Part shown: piece by piece, positions 46,706-59,600 of the stretch | How positions within the stretch are numbered: position 1 is the stretch's first letter | Layout of the letters: each line of letters opens with the position of its first letter | Source of the DNA: Portulaca oleracea | Lineage: Eukaryota; Streptophyta; Magnoliopsida; Caryophyllales; Portulacaceae | Reading direction: 5' to 3' | Length of the DNA stretch: 64,000 bases | Assembly (NCBI GenBank): GCA_029582165.1 | Contig: CM055875.1 | Location: 3,467,001 to 3,531,000, forward strand | The notes under the pieces: model-generated | Told to the model about the DNA's origin: nothing | Seen by the model: only the letters and a program-made list of their open reading frames with translations | Databases searched by the model: none | Made by a program: the position numbers and the translations under genes

Positions 46706-47327
46706 CTATGAAATAATTTTATTACAATATTTAATTGTTGAAAAGTAGACAAATCGTAAATGCAATAAATTGGTCATTATAGTCTTTTGAAGTGTTAAGA
46801 GAGAAGAATAGGTAGGTGTCAAAAGGAGAGTATCCGAGAGTGTACAATTGCAAATAGAGTCGGAGTACACAAATAATTAATGGGGGTCTCAAAATTTCAG
46901 TGTTACTAAATTTATTCGAATTATTTTAATTGATTTATGGTATAATGCTTTTGTTTTAAGAAAAGTAACTTATTGTTTAGTATAAAAATATAATTCATTC
47001 CTATTCTATTTATTGTAACTTTGCCTCTACCTTGACAATGTAATCAATTTAGTGCTACTTAGTAAATTATATGTTCTTTTGTTAGGTTGGTTCTAAATCT
47101 CCTAGTTTATCCCAACTTAACACAATTAACCAAAAAAAGCATCCACTTTAAAACACAATTCCCAAAAAAGCATCATAATTTATCGTCACTTATCCAAACG
47201 TAATTATTTTAACTTGAAAATAACTCATCCAAAGAACGTGAAATATTAGTAAAACAAACAAAAGTCTATGTACATAGAAATTTAGCCACAGAAAATGAGA
47301 AAATGACAAAATTGACAAATCATATTT
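46706..47327. other. AT-rich intergenic spacer
   Basis: Downstream of NUDT3. No gene, RNA or element boundary recognised. Confidence 0.5.
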
Positions 47328-47597
47328 TTTATTTTTGGGTTATTGGATTCTAATAATACGAACTTTTGGCCATATAAGTCTCAATAATACGAACTTTCGA
47401 TTTGATTCTAAATAATATGAACTTTGACCCCCTGTTGCCCCCAATAACACGCCACCGAGTTAAGATTAGCTTAACTCGGTGGCGATCCTAGCTGGCAGCT
47501 GGAGGAGCATTGCCTTTGTATTTTGACCTAGCCACGTCATCTGTTGACTTAAAAAAAATGGCAGCTCACCCACCACTCCTCTTCTTCTTCCTCTCAC

Positions 47598-48598
47598 CTA
47601 TGTTGTAAAAGCCGGACCGGACCGGCCGGTTCAACCGGTCCGACCGGGAACCGGTCATTTATCCGGTCCGGCTCTGTGATCAGGCCGTTCAATTGGTTTG
47701 ACCGCTCAAAAACCGTCAGATCCGGTTGAACCGGTTGAACCGGTTGACCCGGGTAAACCACGGTTAGACCGGAATTTTTTTTTTAAAAGACTAAACTTTT
47801 TCGATTTTTGGTTAGAATTTAGAAGCGAGAATTGAGAAACCCTAGCCTAAAGCCCTAAACTTGCGCCTCTGCCTCCATCTTCGCTGTTTCTCTCTTACTC
47901 TCTATGGTCTCCCTCATTCTCTGTCTCTTACTCTCTCTCGGTCTCTCATCGATCCTCCGTTCTGGTTCTGGCTTCTCCCTCTGCGTTAAGAGAGATCGAG
48001 ATATTAGAGGAGGGGTGGGTTGCGATTCTTTCATCATCGGGTTGTTATTTGGGTTTACGACCGTAGTGATAGACCACCGGCGACGAAGAACTGAGCTTGG
48101 TGCTTGGATTTTCATGGCTGCGTTGCCATGGGAATGGGGAACGAGGAACAGGGTCTTAGACAGAGAGAGGGAGGGGCGGATGGCTAGTGAGAGAAGGATG
48201 AATGTAAGGGCCTAGGGTTTTTTTTGCTACTGGCCTTGTACTTATTACGTGGTAGCCCAATAATTTATTTGCTACTGGTCCTTTTGGCTCAAGCAAGGTT
48301 AGAAACCAATTAGGATTCTGATAAGTTATAATAGGCAACAAACACTTCTATAAGGGACAATTATTATTTGTAGCCTATTATAAGTTTATAACTTATAAGT
48401 TTACATGAAATTTTAGAAATTAATATTGTGAAGTACATGATTTTTTTTTTTAATTTGTGACCGGTTCATGCCGATTTTGACCGGTTCAACTGATGACCCG
48501 GGTCAACCGGCTCAACCCGGTCAAACCGGTCCGACCAGTTGAACCATTGACCCACTAGGCCAACCGGTTCGATGACCGGTCCAGTTCTGACAACATAG
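47598..48598. mobile_element. hAT-like element nested in the Pack-MULE, 8-bp TSD
   Basis: Starts CTATGTTGTAAAAG and ends CTGACAACATAG, with CCTCTCAC at 47590-47597 and 48599-48606. Both subterminal regions are crowded with CCGGTTCAACCGGT-like words. The 1001-bp copy contains about 660 bp (47790-48450) absent from its relative at 52022; that insert includes AAACCCTAG and TCTCTCTTACTCTCTATGG, resembling a captured plant 5' UTR. The open frames there are not convincing proteins. Confidence 0.8.
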
Positions 48599-48845
48599 CC
48601 TCTCACGCCTCCCCCCCACCCCCACCCCTACCCCCACCCCCACCTGCTTGCCTTCTCTCAGCCACCCCACCATTCTTTCCGGCCACCTACTTGCCGGAAA
48701 CCTCATCTACTCTTACCTCCTTTAACCCATCTCAAACCCAGTCTGAGTGGTAGCTACTGTTACCATTCCCCCCTCTTACCATTCCCCCTTCCATTTTCTC
48801 TCTCTACAACCACACCGAGAACACGAATCACTCCTCCAGAAACTC

Positions 48846-49023
48846 GCCGGAAAAAATGTCGGAAATCGGCGGCGGTCTTCTTCCATCTCTCTCTACATTC
48901 AATCCAGAGCTCCTCATACCTGCCTTCCAAATTTTTCAACTCAAAAATTTTCAAAACCAAACAAAAAAATTTCGATGGACACTCGAAGCTTCCGTCGCTG
49001 ATTTCCGACATTTTTTCCGGCGA
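48846..49023. repeat. 29-bp inverted repeat inside the Pack-MULE
   Basis: CGCCGGAAAAAATGTCGGAA near 48847 and TTCCGACATTTTTTCCGGCG near 49003 are perfect reverse complements separated by about 130 bp; they adjoin the captured exon's intron. Confidence 0.75.
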
Positions 49024-49084
49024 GTTTCAGAAAACAAGCATATAATCAAATCAAACAACCCTGTAAAACAAATTGAAGCCATAC

Positions 49085-49817
49085 CAAGATTAATCTGCCG
49101 ATTATCAGACAACAATGGCTGAATCAACTTCTTAACCTCAGCCCTCGACAATGGCTCCCCAAGAACCTCCTCTCTCCTACTCCTCTCCCTCTGAAACTCC
49201 CCCATCTGAAACGGGCCGGACATTTTGACCCGTTTCACCCCCTTCCCTTCCTCCTCCTCCTCCACCCCAAACAACCTAATCTTCTTCTTCATCTTCTCCT
49301 TCTTGGACTTCAATGGCGCTTTTCGGGTCTACGACCGGTCCATCGACGGCGGCGCAAAGGGCAAAAACGCTGGCTCTCTCATCGCCACCGGCCAAGCTCT
49401 GCGAGTCTCGGAGTAGTTGAACTGGAACTCGAACAGAGCTCCGGGGAGGAGGTAGGACACGCCGGAGTCTCCGATGAGGATGCTCCGGTCGTCGGAGGTT
49501 TGGATCTGGGACCCCGATTGGGAAATGGGTTTGTAGTATTTGGAGCGGTTGTGTGGGAGTTTGGTGAAGAAAGGGTGTTGGGGTTTGGATTTTGAAGGGG
49601 TTTTGAGTTTGGGTTTGGGTTTGGGTTTAGGAGGAGGGTATTTGGGGATGGCGATGGGCGGAGGAGGGTATTTGTGAGGGCGGTTGTGGGTGGCGGGAGC
49701 GACAGAGGAGGGTGGTTGTGAGGGCTGTTGTGGGTGGCGGGAGCGGCGGAGGGAACGGAGGAGAAGAGGTTGTGGCTGGAGAATGAATTTGAAGAAGAAG
49801 AAGAAGAAGTCAGCCAT
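49085..49817 (-). pseudogene. Captured CRS2-associated-factor-like exon (mitochondrial CAF type)
   Basis: Starts [20 protein letters not shown] (possible targeting sequence), then a Pro/Lys-rich stretch, [50 protein letters not shown], an in-frame TAG at 49329-49331 where the family has Trp, then KAPLKSKKEKMKK and GEPLSRAEVKKLIQPLLSDN. This is the conserved head and beginning of the CRM domain of CAF proteins, group II intron splicing factors of chloroplasts and mitochondria; the wording is closest to the mitochondrial member (mCSF1 type), from memory. The exon ends RQINLG at a GTATGG donor, so genomic DNA with its intron was captured. The rest of the CRM domain is absent. Confidence 0.7.
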
Positions 49818-50137
49818 GGCCGACTGAAAGAAGAGGAGTGGGAGGAGAGAGAGAAAAGGGTTAGAGGAGAAGAAAAAGAAAAAAAGGGGAAATATGATGT
49901 GGAAGAGAGGAAAGAAGAAGTAAGTGCTGACTAGATACCTAATAATGTTAAAATAAACCCCTCCGGCTGCCAGCTAGGATCGCCACCGAGTTAAGTTAAT
50001 CTTAACTCGGTGGCGTGTTATTGGGGGCAACAGGGGGTCAAAGTTCATATTATTTAGAATCAAATCGAAAGTTCGTATTATTGAGACTTATATGGCCAAA
50101 AGTTCGTATTATTAGAATCCAATAACCCTTTATTTTT

Positions 50138-52013
50138 TAATAAAGGATGTATCGTATTCTTTCCTTTCCCTTTGTGTTCATGTAAGTACTCCCCTTTCTA
50201 TAGAGAGTCTTCAATCTTCATCAGCCTCTCCATATTTTTCCTTTTCCTTTTTCTTTTTCTTTTTGAAGGACCTCTCCGTATTTTTCACATAATTCTCTCT
50301 AGAGCTCTAGTTGGCTACTCTTTATGACATTGTGGTTTCAACATTAATAAATATTCTAAGTGCCTTTGCTTTTTGTTGGTTCTTGCCCTTCCAAAATTTC
50401 AGCTCACCAATAACATGGTTACATTCAAAGGAGAGTGGAAAGGTCTTGCTAGTACTCCACCTGAGCAACGCAAACATGGGCACCTAATTTTAACACAATT
50501 TACTGCTAAACCTTTTACAGTTTATATAAAACTAACTACTAATATTAAATACCAGCTCCAAGAAAAAAAAATAAAGGGAAAAGAATTAGTGTTAGTAACC
50601 AAATTCTCCTTTTATGGTTGCAAAAAAAGACAGAAACATTATTCAAACAATACTTTCCCCCTACTCTAGTCAAGAGATGAAACACATATTAAAGTTAAAT
50701 TAATTAAAACCAACCCAAAGTTATCTGCCGTTATTGAACACTTCGTCATAAGTTTTTTTTTTTTCGTTTTCTTTTGGCGGCTAATTTAATGTCGAAGGAT
50801 GACAATTTGTTACAAGGGAAGGAGGACTATGTTCTTACATTTAGGGAAGCGAGGAGGATTGGTTTGGGAAAGCATGGGTTAGGGTGGTGGAGTGGTCTTT
50901 CAAACAACAAATCAGGTGATAAATCCAATTCATGGAAGCGAGGGGCATTGGCCTGAGAAGATGAAAATAAGGGCATGGAGTTAATTAGGGTGGTGGCGTG
51001 GTCTCTCATGGAAGCTGGCGAGAGGACGCAGTGTTCACAAATACTATAATCAACATCCTTTATTAAATAAATATATAAAATGATGATGTGTAAATTCTGT
51101 GTAATTTTCTGTGGTTACGTGTCTGTGCATGTAGAACGATTGTTTCTGTAATATACTCATTAAGATATTAATGTAGTATTCATATAGAAAAAAGTTCAAA
51201 GGAAAAAAGCAAGAGGATAGTTGGAAATATTTAATTTTAGAATTATAATATTTGTTTAAAATCACAATGCAATTAGAAAAGAGAACTTAGAAACTTTAAA
51301 TTTATATTTAAAAGGTGCTAGAAAGAAAAAAAAGTAAATATTTTATATGAGATGGTGCTACAATAATAGATAAGTTGTAGCCTAATTAAAAAAAATTAAA
51401 GGTGGAAGTACTAACTTATTAGGCTTCTTAAGTGAAACAAATGTTGATAAAAAAAAGTGTAAAACCAATAAAAGATAATTGAAATTAATACTAAAATTTT
51501 CACCATTGCTGCTATTTGCCACAATTTGAACCATAACCAATTCTAACCTTTAGTGGACAATTGCAAACTACAATATAAATGAGTTATGTGCTTCTTCCTT
51601 TCCAATGAGATACATTTTCTTCTTCAGGGCATGGAGTGTGTCGCGCCCCCCAACACGGCCCCCTCCCCCCAATTTGAGCTCCTGTTTAGTGATAACTGGC
51701 AATAGTGATTTTGGTTTTAGGTGAAATCATAATTACTTGATGAGTTTTATATGGTTGGCTCCAACTTTTGTTTATTTCTAATTGTCAATCACTTTGAAAA
51801 GTATTCCAACTGATAGACTTATTTTGAAAAGTTTTCCATCCCATATGATTCTTGGTGAACTGTCGTTAACTTGTGCGCAAAACTCACCCTCAGAAAACTC
51901 TTCTCTAGCAAAGACAATAAATTTTGTTCATCCTCTCATATTAAGAACAATAAGCACAATCAAGACAACACGCAACTGCCGCCCACCGTGGCATATGGGA
52001 GTGGACGGGAGGA
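50138..52013. other. Intergenic stretch, nothing recognised
   Basis: AT-rich with small open frames that show no family resemblance. A short GC-rich patch (51640-51670) is uninformative. Confidence 0.45.
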
Positions 52014-52021
52014 ATGATAGG

Positions 52022-52500
52022 CTATGTTGTAAAAACCGGACCTAACCGGTCGGTCCGACCGGTTCAACCAAGAATCGGAAAGTTGACCGATTCGGTTCCA
52101 AGTTTAACTCGGATGGCTGGTTCAACCCGGAAAAAAAAAATCGATTCAATCGGGTGAACCGGTTGCACCGGAAGGTTCACAGTTAGACTAGGATTTTGGT
52201 AATTTAATTTAAAAAATCCTGGTTTTTGACCGATTTAATTTGATTTTTTACTGGTTCAATCTGGTTTTTGACTGGTTCAATCTGAATTTGACTAATTCAT
52301 GAAATGTTCATTTCGGTTTAAATATTTTGGTAGCTTAATTATTCTTGAAGTATATGAAATTTTTTTAACTTGTGACCGGTTCATGCCGGTTTTGACAGGT
52401 TCAACCGTCACTTGGGTCAATCGGTTTAATCCGGCCAAACCGGTCCGACCAGTTGTACCATTGACCCAATGGGTCAATCGATCCGGTTCTAACAACATAG
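52022..52500. mobile_element. Second CTATGTTGT hAT-like element
   Basis: Starts CTATGTTGTAAAAACCGGAC and ends TCTAACAACATAG; flanks ATGATAGG (52014-52021) and ATGACAGG (52501-52508) are an 8-bp duplication with one mismatch. 479 bp, with the same CCGGTTCAACC-rich subterminal regions as 47598-48598. Confidence 0.8.
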
Positions 52501-52888
52501 ATGACAGGTAGGGCGACTGGTTAGTCTGAGAGAGTTGTGCGCGGTGAGTTTGGAGCAAGTGAGAATGTGAATATTTTTCCCTGGCACACCATATTAAACC
52601 CTAAGAAGCCAATTAAATTCAGTTTTCAGTTTTTGTTCAGTTTTGAACTGAAAATTAAAAACCAAAGATTGAAAACCTTGAACCGAAAGTCGAAACGTTT
52701 ATTTTGGATCTATTTCGGTTTGGTTTGATTTTTGGTTTTTTGGTTCAAAATCAAATTTCACATAACCCTATGCTCGTTATTTTGATAGCAAGTGTCCTTA
52801 TAAATGCCCACACTAAAAAATCCTTGTTTAGGAAACTGTGTTTGTTCTGCTACTTTGAATTGAGCATCGAATGAGGTTACTTAAGACT

Positions 52889-54212
52889 TGATAAGTGCAT
52901 TTTTTACTTAGAATTTTAGGGAGTTTTGATAGTGGATCAGTGATGATTTTGATTGAAAATGTTGATTTATATCCCCAGTTCCATATTACACTTGGTGTCG
53001 TTTTTGATGCAAATTTGTAGGTTTTGAGCCAAAATATCAAGACTCCCTCAATTTTTGGTGAAGGCAAGTGCACCACAGACCTCCTCCAAGTACTACCGAA
53101 CCGCCACAAAAATTTCAAGAAAATTGGAGCAAGGAAAACCAAGACAGCACCTACTCTGGGCTGCCCGAGAGGTCTCTTCGGTCCATGGTGGTCGGCAGTT
53201 TCGCCCTAACTCTGCGGTTTTGGCCATTTTTGCGGGGGAGAAGAAAATTGCGTTTTTTTTTTTTGGTTTTTCATGACTATAAGGAGGTCATCAAGCTATG
53301 GCTCTTCATCCCTAAACCTCCCATACTCCATCTACCTCTCGCTCTCCTCCATATCAAATCAAGAAAAACAAAAGGCGAAGATCGAAGCGAAAATCGGACG
53401 AAATTTCTACTAGGATCGAAAGACTTGGCGAAATTCCCTTTGAAGATTGCTCCATCCTTTTCATCTCCTTTTCGTTTTGAGGTTTGATTACCATGTTTAG
53501 AAACTTTAGATATTTCATCATGTTTCCAATAATTATGAGTGAGTAGATTTTAGTTTTCTAGGGATTTGCAAACCGAAACAATGTTATTTGATTAGAATTT
53601 TCATAATTTGTGCTTGAAATCTTATTTTGAATCAATAGAAAGTTGTGTCCCTCATGTTCATGGGTATTATTTAAGCGCTTGAATATTAGTGATTTGAGAT
53701 TAGCCTAAGAACTACTGAAAGGTGAATTAGAATAATTCGACTACCAACTTTTCTACCTAGTTTTACGAAATTTGAGAAAAGACTAGCAAATTAGGGAATC
53801 ACTTTGATAATTGGATAATTGGAGATCTTCAACTTTGATCAACTTGAAAAGCATACGAAAGTTGTTAATTAGGTTAATTGAAGTAAGTCTATTAAGCATC
53901 GAAAGAGCGATAAAATTCTAATAATTATCGATTCTTGATTCGATTGAAAGAATAATTGCACAAACTAGGTTTTGATATTCCAATTCATTGCTAGGAAAGC
54001 ATATCCCTAGAAGGTTTTCCCCGTTTGATAAAACCCTAGATTTATTTCCTGTTTTTTATTAGTCTCAATTAGTTACTAAAACCTTCAAAAAATCCAAAAC
54101 CTGATTAACTTAGCAATCAAGTAGAGGGCTAGCTCACTGCGTTGCTAGACTGAGTACCTGTGGGATCGACCTTGACGTGTTACATTGTACCCTTGCGCTT
54201 ACGGCCCTGTCA
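52889..54212 (+). mobile_element. Tat/Athila-type Gypsy 5' LTR
   Basis: Starts TGATAAGTGCATTTTTTACT and ends GCCCTGTCA, followed by the primer-binding site at 54219. TGTGGGATCGACCTTGACG near the end is typical of LTRs of this clade. 1324 bp; open frames inside are not genes. Confidence 0.7.
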
Positions 54213-54218
54213 ACTTTT

Positions 54219-54237
54219 TGGCGTCGTTACCGGGGAC
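54219..54237 (+). other. Gypsy primer-binding site (TGGCGTCGTTACCGGGGA)
   Basis: Differs at two positions from the TGGCGCCGTTGCCGGGGA form common to Tat/Athila elements, which primes from a tRNA. It lies 6 nt after the LTR end. Confidence 0.75.
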
Positions 54238-55109
54238 TATGTCCCTAGCAGCCATTAAATGGATACTCTTAGATTGGCTAAGTTTGATTTTTTTTCCAAA
54301 AAAAAAAAAATCAATAAGAAAAGAAAAAAAATCCCAAAAAAATGGCAATTCTTGATTTTCCCCAATTTGAGCAGGAATTATTTTGGCGCTATATTGAGCG
54401 ATTACTTGCTTGTCTTGTTCCATGTGGTATTGTGTCTGCGAAATAAGATATTCTTGATATTGTTGTTGAGGGGGTGAATGGTGATACTCGTACTCTATTA
54501 GAGTATTTGGGTTTTTATACTAAAACTGTTGATGAAGCTTGGAGTTTGCTTGAATGGCTTGCACATGATACATTTGATTTTAAAAATTCTTCTTGTGCAT
54601 CTGGGTACTCTTTCCCCAATCCTTGTGCATCTTATGCTACATCATATACTCAACCCCATTGTTTGCCTCCTTGTGGTTTATGTTGATCTTTTGACCATGT
54701 TGATTCTACATGCCCTAGTTTATCTAGATTTGAAATTTTGATGAGGACAATGCAAGAGCAACAAGATAAGACACTTGACATGATGCGAGGGTTTGGCCCA
54801 TTACATAAATCTTACCATAGTTCTAGTTCTTTCAATTTGAATGTTGGACTACCGTCCCTTTAGAGGCTAACCTAGAGGAAATAGTTGACCCTTTTGAGGC
54901 ATCCTTGACAATTGTTGCTCCTTCTCATCCTAGCTCACCTAGAGACACTACTGATGATGTCTTGACTTTTCATAATGCATCCTCACCTTATTCTCAGTCG
55001 ACGAGGTTTGAGGTGAGTGAATCCCATGAGTTTGATGCTAGGTATGATGTTGATTTATGTCATGGGTCAATTGATACTATTGATGAGGAGTCTTGTGAGG
55101 GGTTTGTGG
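54238..55109 (+). pseudogene. Degenerate Gypsy gag relic
   Basis: Readings KTVDEAWSLLEWLAHDTFDF and FDHVDSTCPSLSRFEI resemble plant Tat/Athila gag around the zinc-knuckle region. Stops and frame changes throughout; truncated by the Copia LTR at 55110. Confidence 0.55.
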
Positions 55110-55917
55110 TGTTAGGTTTTAGGTTATCTATTTCCTAAACAGATACAAATTAATTGGCGAAATATTCATAACGATCATAAACAAATAATCACAATAATTG
55201 CAGAGGCTTCAATAATTATACCTGATCGCTAATTCTGGTTGAAGAAGAGGTTGACCTTCCAGATTCCAATGCTGAAATCCTCTACTGAAAGGTCCACGCA
55301 GCACTCCGGGAACCCGATTGCTAGATCGACTCGATCGAGACGAATCTCAATCTAAGATGTATGTATTTGGTATATGAGAATGTTCCCGCAAACAGAGAAT
55401 GTTTCCGGAAACAAGAACTGGAAACTAAAAGAGAGAGGAACTCAGGAAATCATCTTGGTATCTCTCTAGGAGTCTCAGGTAGTTGGTGTGGAATAATCTC
55501 TCCCACATACCCCTTTATATAGTCTTTAGAAAACCTAGGGAGAGGGTTTAAAACCTTAAAGGGCTGACTTAACGCAACAACGCGCTTCTTAGGCCCAGCA
55601 CGGTCCATTAACTCGGCTTATGGACACCACAGACCGTGGTGTCCCAACACGGTCTGTGTTGAATCCAGTTCGGTTTGTGTTGGGCTGATTTCTCATAGAA
55701 ATCAGTTCCCAACTTTTCTAAACGTAATACAATATCACTTAGGTTACATACATTGTTCCAGGGCACTGACTTGTGTGACCCAGTAGGAGCAAATAATATA
55801 GTTGTAATTAAACATATTTAATTACTTATTATAGAGGTCTCTAGCAAGACATATAATTACTATACTACTTTGGTTTAATCTCCGTATACATCGAACATTG
55901 TCAGGACATTCCCAACA
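55110..55917 (-). mobile_element. Copia 3' LTR, antisense
   Basis: On the - strand the polypurine tract ACAAGTGGGAGAT leads into TGTTGGGAATGTCCTGAC, the classic plant Copia LTR start, and the LTR ends ...CCTAACA at 55110. TATATAAA at 55514-55521 (- strand) is the likely promoter. About 120 bp of internal sequence follows to 56040. Confidence 0.65.
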
Positions 55918-56040
55918 ATCTCCCACTTGTCCCACAAGTGTTCGATTCCTTGAATTCCCTTATCACTTACTGTCTCTAGTTCGGATAAGGTAAGCTAAAG
56001 TCATCCTTATGTAAGACCCGAACGTTCCTCCATCTTCGAG

Positions 56041-56608
56041 TGTAACACTCCTAGGTTACTAACCACTAGATTGAGCTAATAATATACGTAACCCAATGAT
56101 TAGCAGCGGATAAACACCTGGGAATATTACCGCCGTCCACGAAGGTGGACAAGGCTAAGATTAAAACCCAACAAAACAATCCAAAACATAAACAACTTCA
56201 AACTTTATCATCAAGACGTAACTTAACTGGAACCACCTCAAGACAACATAACACAACTCAATAAAACTTATACAAGCCAAACTATCACAAATTTCTCTTA
56301 AGTCCTTCATAAAGAGTCTTTAACCACCTTCAATATCCTTAAGAAGCTCTAGGGTTTCGTCCTTCTGGGGCTTTTCCCTTCTCTTTTGCCGAGACACCTA
56401 GAACGAAAACATAAAACTTCGAAAAGTAGTAAGTCATAAAGCTTAAATCATAACTTACATATAACATACAAAGCCATAGCATAAACCAAGACTTATAAAA
56501 ATTTGGCATGTAAGTCATAAAGCTTTACTTTGGTTCAAAAGACTTGAGTAACTTAAGAAACTTAAACTTGGTTATCCTGATATTATCTTGAACGTTCCCT
56601 ACTTGCGA
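56041..56608. mobile_element. Possible LTR fragment, unclassified
   Basis: Begins TGTAACACTCCTAGGTTAC, like the edge of a Gypsy LTR, and runs to the start of the next LTR at 56609. No partner or primer site; orientation uncertain. Confidence 0.3.
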
Positions 56609-59600
56609 TGTAAGATCCGTGAGTTTTATTAAGGGTAATTACCCCAGTTAAGAATCTAATTTGGGTTTAGTTATTTAATTATAGGTTAATTATGTGACTT
56701 TCTATTTGATGTTATTATTTTCGATTTATTTATTTATTTATTAGACTAATTGTATAGTTCCTTATCTTATGTGATTATACTTTATTCTAAATTAGTTAAT
56801 ATATATTAGAAAAGAGGGGAGGAGTATTATATGACTTGCCACTTGGGATTAGAATGAAAAACTAAGACACGGGACTAATCCTTGTCATTTTGGACGGGTG
56901 AAACCGCACCAAAAAAAAGGGGGGGGAGCCTTCTTCTTCTTCCCTTCGCATAACAGAGAGAGAGAGAGAGGAGCAGCGACGGTGATGGCGGCACCGCTTG
57001 TTGTCGGTGGTCGTTCGCCCTCGGTGTGCGAGACAGAGAGGAACAGAGAAGGGGTCGGTTCAGCGGTGACCGAACCGTCGCCCGATTGCCGACGATAGAG
57101 GGTGCGGTGGTGATGGCTTGGTGACCGTTCGCGCACACCAAGACAGAAAGAAAGGATTGCTCGATGGTAGCGGTGATGGCGTGTACTGGGTACCGGGAAT
57201 CGGACAACCAAAAGACCCCGGGTGGCAGTGGCGGAGGTCACGGCGGTTTGGCGCGAGACAGAGGAGGGGTCGAGGTGGTTCAAGTTAAGTTTCGGGGTGG
57301 TTTTTCAGGCCGAGTCCAACGCGTCTGGGTGCTTATGCCTCTCAGCTAACTCTAGCCCCGATAGAAACCCTAAGCTGCAAATTGGGAATCAAAGTGGGTA
57401 ATCTCTGCCCCCTCTTAAAAACTTTTAAAGTTTCAGGTTTAATTAGTAGATTTTGAATAATGAGTTTATACTTGAAATTGTTAATTATATTGGAATGGTT
57501 GGATTGATATACGTAACTGAGTTGGAAGTTGGATGGTATTTGGGTTGAACATTGAGCGTCGAGGTTTGTTTGGGAGGGAGTCTGGGTTGAATTGTGAAAC
57601 TGGTATACTTTGGGTTGATTGATGAAAATAATGGATTATTGATTGATTATGTTAGGAACTGTTCTTTTTGTGAGGTATGCGTAAATTAAGCTAATTTGTG
57701 ATTTAAAGGAGATTTATATACGGGGACATGTGGTTAACATATTCAAAGGTTTGATTTAAGGCTCGAATGATATAGATTTGGTGGATTCTAAGTATAATGT
57801 GCATAGATAAGTGTCCTACGGGTTATATGTGTGTGTTAATTTAGTTATTTATAAGTGTACTATGCATACATGAATTATGGATGAGTTATATATACTTAAA
57901 GAATGAAATTTGGAGCTTATGGCTCGATGGTTGGGTCTCTAGTATGTGATTGTATGCTCTGGTCTAGCACGAATGGAAATTAAATTGCTTGTTAATCGTT
58001 ATATGTGAATTTAAGCCTCTATGTACATACTTATATCCCTTTTATTCTGGGTTTGTGAGATTGAAAGGTGGCTGTAGGATATTTGGTTCGAAAGGAAGGA
58101 TTTCAAGTAAATGTTTTAGGGCGTATTGAAAAGTATTTGCATTTCCAAGTCGTTAATACTTGTTAAATGGATTTAACGTAATTAAAGAAAACTTATTTGA
58201 GCTATTCGAGCTTTTGGACTTCTTAAATGGAAAAAGGTTGGAAAATTGGCCAGTTGAGCTATTTTGATTTGAATGAAATGTATTTTCCTACCTTATATAC
58301 GATTTGGAAAGCTATTTGGATGGGAAGTGTATGGTATGGAATTGTTATGCGATTTACGAGTTTGAAATGGTTTTCGGGCTAGGTGTATTGCACTAGGTAC
58401 TGTGGACTAATTGGAAAGCCGGAGTTACACCTGTAAAGGGGAACTGAATCGGCTACTGGAAAGCCGGAGTTACACCTGTAAAGGGGAACTAAATCGGCTA
58501 AGTGTATAAAGTCCATTGACGTTAGAACTCCCGGGAAGTTAAACTAACTGTCTTAAGGGGGAACCGGCCCCGACTGGAGAGTGCTGAAAGTACCCTACGC
58601 CCATGGTATCGATATTTTCGTATAATGAAATGAATGAAGGATTATATGAAACCGTTGGTTTATTGAAGCAGTATATACTATGGTTATGGAAAGTGGAAAC
58701 GGAAATTTGAATAACTTTTAATACCTGTTTCAAAGTGCGTGAGTTATTCTTTATATGTTAAAAGTGTTATGTTCTTATTTAGAAGGGTTTGGAAAGATTT
58801 GGAGGTATGAATGGTATCCTACTTGAGAATTGCTAAGTTCTTGAATGTCGTTTACTACGTTCAAACTGAGTTTCGAAAAGAGCCTCATGATTTAAATAAA
58901 GAGCTTATTTTGTTATTAATGATTTATATATATGTGATATTGTAACTCTTTGTGTGTGTCTTTTAATTAGTTTGATGCATTACACGTGAACCTTGCCTTG
59001 ATTGTTGACCTTTGGAGGCTAAATGGAAGGTATGAGCTATTTGAGGGATAACTAAGTTAGGATGTTGATATGTATTGAGTTGGTTGCGACCTACTAGAAC
59101 ACTAGAGTACTTGAGATGCTTCTTTGATGGCTTCCTGACTGTTTTCATGACAAAAAGGTTCTCCCATTCCCCTATAGTTGATTTGGAAGATGTGAGAGTG
59201 TTAGTGACCTCAAATGGGACATTTAAGTGCTTGAATGGAAACCTTATACCTAGCTTCCTACTTGATGGATTATAAAGTAACCAAGAGACGCGTTATGTTT
59301 TAATTGTACCTTTGTGAATGCAGAACCAGGGTGAGTCCCATTCTTAGGTTGCTTGAATCTTAATGGTTATTCCAGGGTACAAGTTACCCACTGAGCTGTG
59401 GTTTACTCATACCCCCTTTCCCCTCCCCCTTATAGGTAAATATGAAGATCCGGAGCTGACTGCTTGTGTAGAGATTTAGTATATCTAGCTGTTTATGTAT
59501 AGGAAGTAATTGTCTTGTAATTTGAATCCAATTGTAAATATTGTTGGAATGCTTGGGTTGTTTGATATATTTAGATTGTTCTCCGAGCGTGTGGCTCGTG

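Larger units (their letters stand above)
47337..50128. mobile_element. Pack-MULE with 169-bp terminal inverted repeats
   Basis: Left repeat 47337-47505 starts GGGTTATTGGATTCTAATAA; right repeat 49960-50128 is its reverse complement with few differences and ends AGAATCCAATAACCC. Flanks TTTATTTTT at 47328-47336 and 50129-50137 are a perfect 9-bp duplication. The inner part of each repeat has a palindrome around CCACCGAGTTAAG / CTTAACTCGGTGG. No transposase; instead it carries an antisense CAF-like gene fragment and is split by a hAT-like element. Confidence 0.88.

Noticed and set aside
47904..48215. 103-codon open frame starting MVSLILCLLLSLGLSS
   Set aside because: Hydrophobic start comes from a CT-rich run inside a hAT-like element; no family resemblance. 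Treated as possible captured UTR, not a secreted protein.
53068..53487. 139-codon open frame in the Tat LTR
   Set aside because: Lies wholly inside an LTR with no protein resemblance.
56885..57283. Overlapping frames in a GC-rich patch on both strands
   Set aside because: Inside the long Gypsy LTR; low stop frequency follows from base composition.
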